The notes beneath the pieces were generated by a model. That model made no database searches. It was not told the origin of the DNA and was given only the letters and a program-made list of their open reading frames with translations. Positions 46,520-56,737 of a stretch of 64,000 nucleotides of DNA are shown piece by piece. Made by a program: the position numbers and the translations under genes. The stretch's first letter is position 1; each line of letters opens with the position of its first letter. The stretch comes from Bedellia somnulentella (lineage: Eukaryota; Arthropoda; Insecta; Lepidoptera; Bedelliidae), in contig OY755171.1 of NCBI GenBank assembly GCA_963576735.1, forward strand, positions 19,070,182 to 19,134,181, written 5' to 3'.

Positions 46520-46865
46520 ACATAAACATAAACGTTCACGCCGAATATCCCCGAAGGGGTTGGCAGAGGTACTAATACTTCTGAACATCACGTGACTTTG
46601 TCACCTGATGTTCAGAGTACCCACGTTTTGCATGGACAGTGTACTCACGTGATAGGGGGCAGGCCTATCGCCGTTTTGTACGAATACACTGTCACATGAC
46701 TAAGTACAACTCAGCCATGTGGGTTTCCTCACGATGTTTTCCCTCACCGTTAACAACCATGATAAATTAACCACACATATGTCTTTAGAAAAGACAAATT
46801 GGTGTAGGCCCGACCCAGGATTTGAACACTAGTCGTTTGCACGATAACCGAGTGTTCTACCCACT
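46520..46865 (-). mobile_element. SINE A copy, head-truncated
   Basis: Target duplication GTTTCTTCTCAA at 46508-46519 and 46866-46877. Lacks the first bases of the tRNA-like head. Confidence 0.88.
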
Positions 46866-47024
46866 GTTTCTTCTCAAGTGAGTTGAAAATAGTTGTATAA
46901 CACATGTGAGCTATTAGTCCTTACAGAGTTTGGTCCCTTAAATTGATCACCTTGGATTTGGGTTTAAAATCCACTTCGGCTGTAATTACCAACTTCACTT
47001 ACTTGTATCATAACGTAGTGTTAT

Positions 47025-48160
47025 CTATACTTATAATAAATCTGTAGAGAGGTCAATTCTGTACATGAAATATATTTTCAAAATAACTATCAGGTGGTGA
47101 TTAGGGATCGATACTGATGCCAAAAATGCAATCAGTAAAATTTTTGTCTGTCTGTCTGTCTGTCTGTCTGTCGGTTTGTATGTTCCTTATGGAAACAAAA
47201 ACTACTCGACGGATTTTAACGAAACTTGGTACAATTATTCTTCATACTCTTGCGCAGGTTTTTGTATACTTTCCAGCAGAGAAGAAAAGGGGAATTTTGG
47301 GGAATTTGGGGAAAACGGGAGAAGTTACTCCATTTTTTAAGCTTCCGTCGCATGTGCAGCCTTAATGGTTAAACTTACATAGAAATCATGTGTGGCGGAA
47401 ATAATCTTCATAAAATTATCTAAAAAAAATCCTCAACAGTATATGCTATCTTTTATGGTTGACTCACAATAACACGTGTAATTCCTGATAGCTTAGCAGT
47501 TCGGAACATCCTGATTATATTTGTTTACTCTTACGTTTGTAAACCTCTCACTCATCCTAATTAATTTAAAAAAGGTAACATTATTACCTATTCAATAAAA
47601 AAAGAATCATAGAAATCGGTAGACAAACACCGAAATTATACATAAAATAAGCCATCGCGCCCGTGATCGAAACCAAATCTTTTCTAATTTACATATAACA
47701 TACTAGATGGCGCCAGTAGTTGCATCCTTCATAACGTAATGACTATTTTTTAAGTTGTTATAAATACTTCATGGCGTTTTATTCCAAAATTTGCTATTAA
47801 ACGGAAATACGGAACCGTTCATTAAAGCGCATTCAAAATCACCAAACTACACTGTTAAGGGAATGCTATAAATTTAATAAATTGAAAACATTACGCTGAA
47901 TTTCACAATGCTTGAGCAGTGACTGAAGAAAGAAACCTCAGATATTTAAAAAAACAACGCTACCCGTGCGAAGCTGGGACGATCCACTAGTAAGTTAATA
48001 TATCTATACTTATAATAAATCTGTAGAGAGGTCAATTCTGTACATTAAATATATTTTCAAAATAACTATCAGGGGGTGATTAGTGATCGATACTGATGCC
48101 AAAAATGCAATCAGTAAAATTGTTGTCTGTCTGTCCGTCTGTCTGTCCGTCTGTCTGTCC

Positions 48161-48195
<35 letters not shown>

Positions 48196-49005
48196 GGTTT
48201 GTATGTTCCTTATGGAAACAAAAACTACTCGACGGATTTTAACGAAACTTGGTAGAATTATTCTTCATACTCCTGGGCAGGTTATAGTGTACTTTTCATC
48301 AGAGTAGTGAAGGGGAATTTTGGGAAAATTTGGGAAAACGGGGGAAGTTACTCCATTTTTTAAGCTTCCGTCGCGTGTGCAGCCTTAGTGGTTATAGTTA
48401 TATAGAAATCATGTATGACGGAAATATTTAACATAAAATTTTCTAAAAATATCCTTCTGCAGCATATGTCTATCTTTTATGGTTGATTCATAATAACACG
48501 TGTAATTCCTGATAGCTTAGCAGTTCGGAGCATTCTAATTATGTTTGTTTACTCTTACGTTTATAGTTCTCTCATTCATCTCTCATTTAAAAAAGTTTAC
48601 GTTATTACCTATTCAATAAAAAAAGAATCATAGAAATCGGTACAAAATAACCAAACTTATACATAAAATAAGCTATCGAGCTCTGTCGTCGCACGTGAAT
48701 GCTATAAGGATAATTTTTTAGTAATATTTTTTTTAATGGTTGCGCGCGCAAAAGATAGCCGGGAGTATACTATACTCCCTGTATGTATGCAAAGTTTGTA
48801 ACTCTGATTGTTTGTTTGCATGGTTTTATTTTCGGAGATACTGAACCGTTCATTAAAGCGCTTTCACAATCACAAAGCTATACACTTTTCAGGAATGCTA
48901 TAAATTGCTCTAAATTTCACAAAGGTTGAGCAGTGATTGAAGAAACCTCAGATATTTTTAAAACTACGCTACCCATACGAAGCTGGGCCCGATCCACTAG
49001 TAATA
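47025..49005 (+). mobile_element. Two tandem Helitron-like copies
   Basis: Both start CTATACTTATAATAAATCTG (47025 and 48003), carry a TGTC microsatellite (47145-47172; 48123-48196), then ACTACTCGACGGATTTTAACG. They end with a GTGCGAAGCTGGG- or ACGAAGCTGGG-type hairpin and GATCCACTAGT. Ending in CTAG after a small hairpin fits Helitrons. Copy 2 lacks about 100 bp present in copy 1. No Rep/helicase ORF. Confidence 0.7.
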
Positions 49006-49049
49006 TAATAAGTTTACCAAGAACATGTATTCGAATGAGAGTAGAGTGA

Positions 49050-49413
49050 ATGCAGTAGAGATGAGGTCCCTCAGAAAAGTTTTTAATGATTGAAATATGA
49101 TTCTTGCGTTGTAAAAGATGATATTGTAAAAAAGATAGAAAAAGGAATGTTGAGATGGTTTAGGCACATAGAAATGATGGTGGTGGTGAGAGGGTTCTAT
49201 ATAGAGCCTATATGGAATGTAATGTTAGTAGCGAACGACCTCGGAGGACACATTTGGACCAAATAGGGTGTGTTAAAAAAGGCACTTTTCCGAAGTATGA
49301 AGAATAGAAGAGCATGTATGAGAACGAAGCTAGAGAGATTTGCTAGGTTCGTACAAAGTGGCGATCGATATTCTGCCTACCCCAATGGGAACTAACGACG
49401 TGAGTATATGTAT
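49050..49413 (+). mobile_element. LINE C 3' region
   Basis: Decayed frames read [31 protein letters not shown]; ends ATGGGAACTAACGACG and TATATGTAT. The LTR element is inserted in its TATG tail. Confidence 0.75.
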
Positions 49414-52020
49414 TGTTACGACATCTGTTCGCAAGTAGGAGATAGGATTTGTCACTACTAGAGAACAGATGGCGTTACTAGTATTTTAATAAGTAAAAAT
49501 AGGAATTACTAGATGTTTCTCGAATATCGACTTTTCGAGAATGTGGTACTAGAACTTTCTGTAATATTCGCGTATTTGAGATTTGGCATATATAAAGAGC
49601 GACGCGTGCTACGGAGTTATTCGAGTGCGAAGAACTAAAGCGAGAACAAGCGAAATACTAGAGCGAAGAAATTAAATACGACAGTGCAGTGATATACGGA
49701 TTACGGAAATAAGCGTAACGGTGTGGACAGTGTTACTATAACGGAGTAAATTAGTGTTGATAATTAACTATCGATACTCGCACTAATTAACAACACTAAT
49801 TTACTCCGTTATAGTAACACTGTCCACACCGTTACGCTTATTTCCGTAATCCGTATATCACTGCACTGTCGTATTTAATTTCTTCGCTCTAGTATTTCGC
49901 TTGTTCTCGCTTTAGTTCTTCGCACTCGAATCCACTGCCACCACTGCTGAAGTCCCTCTCCGGAACGCTAAACCCTATCACGCAGCTGAGCGCGGAACAC
50001 GTGCTCCAGGTGTCGCTCTCCATAGCGAGACTCCAACGCATCCAGCAGGTCCTTGAAACCACCACTCGGAGTCGGCAGCGCCTCTATTACTGACAGTGCT
50101 TGACCTCGGAGCGCCACCGTCAGTGCAGTCAAACACTGTTCATCAGTCCAACCATTGGCAGCCGCAACAGTCTGGAACTGATGTCTATACGCCGACCAGG
50201 ATGTTGTTCCGTCGTAGGGAGGAACCTTCACACGAGGACCATGGACAGCTACTACATTCTCACATTGGTGTCAGAAGTGGGATTTGAAGATGCCAGTTAT
50301 GCCGAAGGAAGACGGAAGAGAGGGTGTGAAGACACGCGCTCAGAAAGCCGCAGAGGGTGAACAGCTGTCGGAAATGAGGTCATCGGTCACGAACCCTCGG
50401 AGTGACATTCCAGAGGAGACGTCCGCGGTGACTAACGCGCCGTCTACATCAACGGCGCCGGCGGCCGCAACTAATACTGACTTGGCGATGATAGTTGAAA
50501 TGTTTCAAAGCATGCGTGAAGCACAACAAAGCATACAGGATGTTGTGAAAAACATACATTCGGAGGTACAGGGTGTTGTGAAACAAGAAGTTCGTGAGTT
50601 GCGCGAGGAACAGCAAACTAAGTTCTCACAAGTTCTCACTGCGGTCAATGAAGTCAGTGGTCGGGTGGTTACTGTGGAAAAAGACGTAGAGCAGATGAAG
50701 GAGCAGGTAACCACTATTGAGAAAGATATCGATGACATGAAGACCGACTTCCGCGGAATGGAGAAAAGGGTTCTGCAGCTTGAATCACGACCGGTCAAGG
50801 TTGTCTCCGGTGAGAATGTAGTAGCTGTCCATGGTCCTCGTGTGAAGGTTCCTCCCTACGACGGAACAACATCCTGGTCGGCGTATAGACATCAGTTCCA
50901 GACTGTTGCGGCTGCCAATGGTTGGACTGATGAACAATGTTTGACTGCACTGACGGTGGCGCTCCGAGGTCAAGCACTGTCAGTAATAGAGGCGCTGCCG
51001 ACTCCGAGTGGTGGTTTCAAGGACCTGCTGGATGCGTTGGAGTCTCGCTATGGAGAGCGACACCTGGAGCACGTGTTCCGCGCTCAGCTGCGTGATAGGG
51101 TCCAGCGTTCCGGAGAGGGACTTCAGCAGTGGGCCCTTGAAATCGAGAAGCTCGTCCGCAAGGCCTATCCCAGTGTAGATCCGAAGACGGTGGAAATGAA
51201 CCTGGTGCAAGCATTCGTCGACGGCATCAGAGATATCGAAGTGAGAACAGCGGTGAGACTTCAACACCACACGTCTCTCAAGGATGCCTTGGCGAACGCT
51301 CTAGAAGTTGAAGCTTGCCGCCAGGATACGCGCCAAACTCATCGACTTCGTGAGATTGCGGAAGCAAATGAGGACGTCAAGGTCATTAAAGCACCCGTCG
51401 GAAGGAGTACTGGACCGATTAATTATGGCTGCGGGAAGAGGGGCTTCGAAAATAGTTCACATCGATCGACTTGCGAAGTACCATGGAAGCAATAATACTC
51501 GGGACGAGTATTAATGTAAGGAGGGGGTAATGTTACGACATCTGTTCTCAAGTAGGAGATAGGATTTGTCACTACTAGAGAACAGATGGCGTTACTAGTA
51601 TTTTAATAAGTAAAAATAGGAATTACTAGATGTTTCTCGAATATCGACTTTTCGAGAATGTGGTACTAGAACTTTCTGTAATATTCGCGTATTTGAGATT
51701 TGGCATATATAAAGAGCGACGCGTGCTACGGAGTTATTCGAGTGCGAAGAACTAAAGCGAGAACAAGCGAAATACTAGAGCGAAGAAATTAAATACGACA
51801 GTGCAGTGATATACGGATTACGGAAATAAGCGTAACGGTGTGGACAGTGTTACTATAACGGAGTAAATTAGTGTTGTTAATTAGTGCGAGTATCGATAGT
51901 TAATTATCGATAGTGTTTGTTGTGTTGTGTAAAGTGCGTTATTGGTCAATAAATATAATTACACCTTATTGCACGAAAGTGTGACTGGTATTTATCAAAT
52001 TAAGAACCCGGTACGTAACA
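49414..52020 (+). mobile_element. Gag-only LTR retrotransposon with rearranged 5' end
   Basis: 5' LTR (forward part 49414-49759) and 3' LTR 51531-52020 are nearly identical, begin TGTTACG, and the 3' copy ends CGTAACA. The target duplication is GTAT. A TATA box (CATATATAAAG) and AATAAA lie inside the LTR. A primer-binding site at 50266 (TGGTGTCAGAAGTGGGAT) complements the 3' end of a tRNA-Leu type. A purine tract precedes the 3' LTR. No pol: the gag ORF runs almost into the 3' LTR. 49760-49931 is an inverted copy of LTR 51736-51908, and 49941-50263 an inverted copy of gag 50810-51132. Confidence 0.9.
50290..51495 (+). CDS. Retrotransposon Gag protein, about 401 residues
   Basis: Capsid-type gag of an LTR retrotransposon (Ty3-like by retrotransposon-gag pattern). 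The N-terminal 130 residues are low complexity and coiled coil (heptads around VEKDVEQMKEQVTTIEKDI). The core begins VKVPPYDGTTSWSAYRHQF and continues LKDLLDALESRYGERHLEHV and LQQWALEIEKL, as in Retrotrans_gag domains. At the C-terminus a single zinc-knuckle-like CGKRGF lacks the full CCHC. Met at 50290 directly follows the primer-binding site, so there is almost no leader. Intact ORF without protease, RT or integrase, so it would need a partner to transpose. Confidence 0.85.
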   Translation: MPVMPKEDGREGVKTRAQKAAEGEQLSEMRSSVTNPRSDIPEETSAVTNAPSTSTAPAAATNTDLAMIVEMFQSMREAQQSIQDVVKNIHSEVQGVVKQEVRELREEQQTKFSQVLTAVNEVSGRVVTVEKDVEQMKEQVTTIEKDIDDMKTDFRGMEKRVLQLESRPVKVVSGENVVAVHGPRVKVPPYDGTTSWSAYRHQFQTVAAANGWTDEQCLTALTVALRGQALSVIEALPTPSGGFKDLLDALESRYGERHLEHVFRAQLRDRVQRSGEGLQQWALEIEKLVRKAYPSVDPKTVEMNLVQAFVDGIRDIEVRTAVRLQHHTSLKDALANALEVEACRQDTRQTHRLREIAEANEDVKVIKAPVGRSTGPINYGCGKRGFENSSHRSTCEVPWKQ

Positions 52021-52068
52021 GTATGTATGTATGTTTCGAATAAAGACGATTTTGGAATCTTAATATTT

Positions 52069-52318
52069 TTTTGCCGGCTTAGAATGTCGCTACCCCTTTC
52101 TACCCACGGGTGTCGTAAGAGGCGACTAAGGGTATTGGGGCTTTTATTGGATTTTTGGGCGGTGCGGTTGGAGACCCATCACCAAAAACCTTTATTTTTA
52201 CCATCTTTTCCCCACTCAACTTCCAAAAGTGGCTGAGAAATTTATAATTCCTTAGCTCTGGCTACCCCTTCTAGGGAAATATAGCCGTGAGTATATGTAT
52301 GTATGTATGTATGTAATA
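52069..52318 (+). repeat. SINE B copy
   Basis: Full sense copy, tail TATG x5. Confidence 0.88.
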
Positions 52319-52667
52319 TCTTTTCTTACATATGTTAAGGTAAGGAAGATTGAATCTAAAAATAAAGCTTTACAAGCTATATCTGGCTACGCTATCGCGG
52401 TATTGTATGCTCAGTAAGAAAATAGGTGCAATGATTACTTGAGTAATCGAATGGAGGCTTCGCATGCAAACTGCGGCTGATGTATTAGACATGTAGGCTA
52501 CTGGGTGATGGCTGCCATGGTTCCGTAAGCAAACCTTTCATAAATAATGCAATACCATGGCTATTACAATATAAATACAGCTATAAATACCAAAATGGGG
52601 GCTAGCTAGAGCTTCTGGTCTATTCCTCAGACACTTTTAGAAAATGCTGTGTAGTGTCGGCTTAGAA

Positions 52668-52880
52668 TACTGTGTAGTGTCGGCTTAGAATAGCTCTACC
52701 CCATTTCTTCCGGTGGGTGTACGTAAGAAGCGACTAACGGTATTGGGGCTTTTTAAGGGATTTTTGGGCGATGCGGTTGGAGACCCATCATCAACAACCT
52801 TTATTTTACCATCTTTTCCCCACGCAACTTCCAAAAGTGGCTGAGGAATTTTTAATTCCTCAGCCACTTTTGGAAGTTGT
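52668..52880 (+). repeat. SINE B copy with duplicated head and inverted end
   Basis: The head TGTGTAGTGTCGGCTTAGAA is repeated just upstream. The 3' part turns back on itself (TTTTTAATTCCTCAGCCAC), replacing the usual tail. Confidence 0.75.
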
Positions 52881-53085
52881 ACTTAGTCACATGGCTGAGT
52901 TGTACTTAGTCATGTGACAGTGTATTCGTACAAAACGGCGATAGGCCTGCCCCCTATCACGTGAGTACACTGTCCATGCAAAACGTGGGTGCTCTGAACA
53001 CCAGGTGACAAAGTCACGTGATGTTCAGAAGTATTAGTACCTCTGCCAACCCCTTCGGGGATATTCGGCGTGAACGTTTATGATT
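52880..53085 (+). repeat. SINE A, 5'-truncated copy
   Basis: From TTGTACTTAGTC to GGCGTGAACGTTTATG. It is fused directly to the preceding SINE B. Confidence 0.8.
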
Positions 53086-53137
53086 TATGATTATGATAAT
53101 ATATAATGACTTAATCATGTGCAACTCAACTCAACTC

Positions 53138-53755
53138 AAACGTTCACGCCGTATATTCCCGAAGGGGTTGGCAGAAGTACCAATACTTCTAAATATCACG
53201 TGACACTGTCACCTGGTATTCAGAGTACCCACGTTTTGCATGGACAGTGTACTCACGTGATAGGGGGTAGGGCTGTCGCCGTTTGGTACGAATACACTGT
53301 CATATGACTAAGTAAGTACAACTTAGTCATGGAGGTTTTCTCACGATGTTTTCTCTCACCGTTAACAACCATGATAAATTAACCACAGATGTGACTTTAG
53401 AAAAGACAAATTAGTATATTAGCTGTGTAGTGTCGGCTTAGAATAGCATTACCCCATTTCTTCCGGTGGGTGTACGTAAGAGGCGACTAACGGTATTGGG
53501 GCTTTTAAGGGATTTTCGGGCGATGCGGTTGAAGACCCATCACCAACAACCTTTACTTTACCATCTTTTCCCCACTCATCTTTCCAAAAGTGGCTGAGGA
53601 ATTTCTTATTCCTTAGCTCTGGCTACCCCTTCTAGGGATTTATAACCGTGAGTATATGTATGTGTGTATGTATGTAAATTAGTATATGCCCGACCCGTGA
53701 TATGAACCATGATCGTCTGCACGATAAGCGCTATCGATGCGCTATCACGATGGCT
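53138..53755 (-). mobile_element. SINE A copy interrupted by SINE B
   Basis: Parts 53138-53419 and 53676-53755. The break carries the target duplication AAATTAGTATAT at 53408-53419 and 53676-53687. Confidence 0.85.
53420..53675 (+). mobile_element. SINE B nested in SINE A
   Basis: Full copy between the duplicated AAATTAGTATAT; shows SINE B moved after this SINE A. Confidence 0.9.
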
Positions 53756-53801
53756 ATCTTTGATGTGCATATTTTATATTAAGAGTTGATAAACTTTGTT
53801 T

Positions 53802-54050
53802 GCTGTGTAGTGTCGGCTTAGAATAGCACTACCCCATTTCTTCCGGTGGGTGTACGTAAGAGGCGACTAACGGTATTGGGGCTTTTAAGGGATTTTTGGG
53901 CGATGTGGTTGGAGACTCATCACCAACAACCATTATTTTACCATCTTTTCTCCACTCAAATTCCCAAAAGTGGCTGAGGAATTTCTAATTCCTTAGCTCT
54001 GGCTACCCCTTCCAGGGATTTATAGCCGTGAGTATATGTATATGTTGATA
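53802..54050 (+). repeat. SINE B copy
   Basis: Full sense copy; GTTGATAAAC occurs on both sides (target duplication). Confidence 0.88.
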
Positions 54051-54209
54051 AACCACAACCTTGTTTGATATGTGGAAAGCAATTTCTGTTTAATAATAGT
54101 ATCTCTGAGTGTTTTCTGAAGCTTAATGTGTGGTTAATTTATCTTTGCGATAAAAAATCACGAAGCTAAGTTGTACTAAGGATATGACCCGAAAATGAGA
54201 TTTAAAAAC

Positions 54210-54430
54210 TACATACATATACTCACGGCTATAAATCCCTTGAAGGGGTAGCCAGAGCTAGGGAATGAGACATTCCTTAGCCACCTTTGGAAAGTTGAGT
54301 GGGGGAATTGATGGTAAAATAAAGGTTGTTGGTGATGGGTCCCAACCGCATCGCCCAAAACTCCCTTAAAAGCCCCAATACCGTTAGTCGCCTCTTACGT
54401 ACACCCACCGGAAGAAATGGGGTAGTGCGT
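54210..54430 (-). repeat. SINE B copy, head lost
   Basis: Runs ACATACATATACTCACGG to GGGGTAGTGC then leaves the family. Confidence 0.82.
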
Positions 54431-54624
54431 AAAAAAACTACGCTTGCAATTTTTAAGAAAACCCCGAACCCACATAGGAAAACAATGCTCGGCGTACGTA
54501 TCATGTTCGTATCGTATCGTGTGTTGTTTGTGACAGTCTATTCGTTCTTTAAAGTTTTCTAATGCCAAATTTTCATACAGTATAATACCATTAGTAAAAT
54601 GTACTAAATAAAATGCAATTTAAA

Positions 54625-54745
54625 TGCTATTAACCCTCATTGGGTTAGGCAGAGATTTTGAATTTTTGGGTAAGTCAGTAAGACCAGTCTTCCGACAATT
54701 TTTGCTTCCATCACTTTCATCAATCTTTTTATATACTTAAATGAT
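54625..54745 (-). repeat. LINE C 3' end, decayed
   Basis: AACCCTCATTGGGTTAGGCAG and CATCAATCTTTTTATA. Confidence 0.5.
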
Positions 54746-54917
54746 TTACACACAGATCTGTATTTGAATAGATAACGCAAGTGTCATTTTTTGTATAGAA
54801 ACTTGATAGAAACCAAGCGTGCCATTATTTTTCCACCTACTGTGACGTCACATGAGCAATTTAGTGATGGGACTCCCCGTCAGCGCGTAAATGATTCAAT
54901 CGATTATATTCGAGTGC

Positions 54918-54978
54918 ATCGACAGACGAATGATAAATTGACAGAAGAATGATAAATTGACAGAAGAATGATAAATCT
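54918..54978. repeat. Short tandem repeat, about 19 bp, three units
   Basis: ACAGAAGAATGATAAATTG repeated with small changes. Confidence 0.75.
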
Positions 54979-54979
54979 A

Positions 54980-56010
54980 GAATTATACCTGTTTTTTAAT
55001 AACGCTATTTTCTCATGGTCTCATTTTTATTCTGAGCAACTCTTCCTAAATTTCTTTTTCTCCAACACTACATCTTCTCGGAGAACAACGATCTAAATCA
55101 GTTAGTTTTTTTTAGATACATGGAACATCCATCGCGAATATTATCATTTCTCTGTTCCCAAAATCGATTAGAATTAGAATCGAATACAACTATCTGTGTA
55201 GGTACAACACATTTTGCTTAAACTGACAGAAATATGACAATAGCTACCGTACCGAGCTGATTGACAGGTGAAAATATCGTTCATTGCGTGTTTTAATAGA
55301 CAAGCCATACTAGCTTTGTAACTAAAAGCGGCAATGTATTATAAATTAAGCGATACACACTCGTTTAAAAGTTTTTCAGTGTAAAACCACAACGAACATG
55401 AAATAATTGATTTTGCAATAAAAACCACATAATCTAATAATAAAGTGACCTACCGATGAAAGGAAATCTTTATATTAATTAGTCCCGCTTTATTTAGATA
55501 GTTTTTGCAACTCAATACGGCACAATTAGGCATTTTTTATATTTAGTTTGACATCTGTCACCGAGAACGTTCGAGCACGGACTCAATCAAATGGCGATAA
55601 ACTAAGATAATTTTACTCAGTTTTTACACGCGAAGTACATGCACTTGCGGCATCTATTCAAATACATGTCTGTGGATTTACACTTTGGTCTCCCGCTTTT
55701 ACATATTAAACCTTTTTGGATTCACACAAAGACTACTATTTTTTTTAGAAGTGTTGAATCAAAAAAGTGTTTGGCATGGAAATAACTATCCTTTGTCGTG
55801 TAATGACAAAAAAGTTGTACATCTATTCTAGTAACAATAATGTAATTGAGCATATTTTGTTATATTACATTAGAAGTTTGGGAAGGTCACGCTCGCTTCG
55901 TGTGTTGCTTTTGAAAACTTCTTTATATCATGTTATTATATGTTTAGAATTTACTATCCGTTTGCAAATCTATATATTGTTAGGATAATTAGTTTAGTGT
56001 CAAGCCATTT
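54980..56010. other. Intergenic, nothing recognised
   Basis: No conserved ORF, no known repeat family seen. Confidence 0.4.
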
Positions 56011-56737
56011 CAGGTGTTCATGAATATGTTTGTATTAAGAGTAGTAAATCAGATCAGATCAGCCATAAACAGAGAAAAAAAACATGAGTTGAGTAAGAGA
56101 TGGGTGTGTGATTCGTGCTCAAACATTACAATGCGTGAGATAAGAAAGGGAGGCGGCGATACTCCAGTGGGTAAAAACGCCCTGCGGCCGACGCCGGTGG
56201 ACATCGATATGTCAACAGAGTCAATCAACTACTCGCCCCCCCCGGGATCCGGCTGCATCATCACACCAGGCTAGTTCCGTTCGCGATCAGCTTACGTTAG
56301 AGAATATAGAGCTTTTACTGGAGGATACATTAAGTAAACGTTTTGAAGTGATGGACGCAAAATTGACGAATATTTGTCTCGAATTCACCAAACAGCTGAC
56401 CTCACTTAGCTAACAAATGGTAGTTTTGGAGTCGAAAAACGTTCTCCTACGAAAAGAAATCACAAATATTAAACAAGAAATCAACGAACGAGACAGGCAG
56501 TCCGTTCTGAATGACGTGGAGATATCAGGTGTTCCGGAATGCGAAAGAGAGCTTCCTCATAATCAGTGGCGTAGCTAGCATAGGTGGCACCCGGGGCGGA
56601 TTTTATAGGTGTCACCCTAAAACTCAATCGAAACTGTTAAAATAAAAAAAAGTTATAATCATTTACGTTATATTAAAATATGAGTACCTATTACAAATAT
56701 TTGTTTATTATGTAAAACAAATTTAGTTTGTTAAAAA

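Noticed and set aside
47117..48307. ORFs with Cys-Leu-Ser-Val repeats
   Set aside because: They are translations of the TGTC microsatellite in the Helitron-like repeats.
49968..50231. Second gag gene on the minus strand
   Set aside because: It is an inverted duplicate fragment of the main gag ORF, without start region or end.
5270..54430. Regular spacing of similar 250-bp blocks as a CRISPR-like or satellite array
   Set aside because: Copies are dispersed, in both orientations, with individual target duplications; they are SINE insertions.
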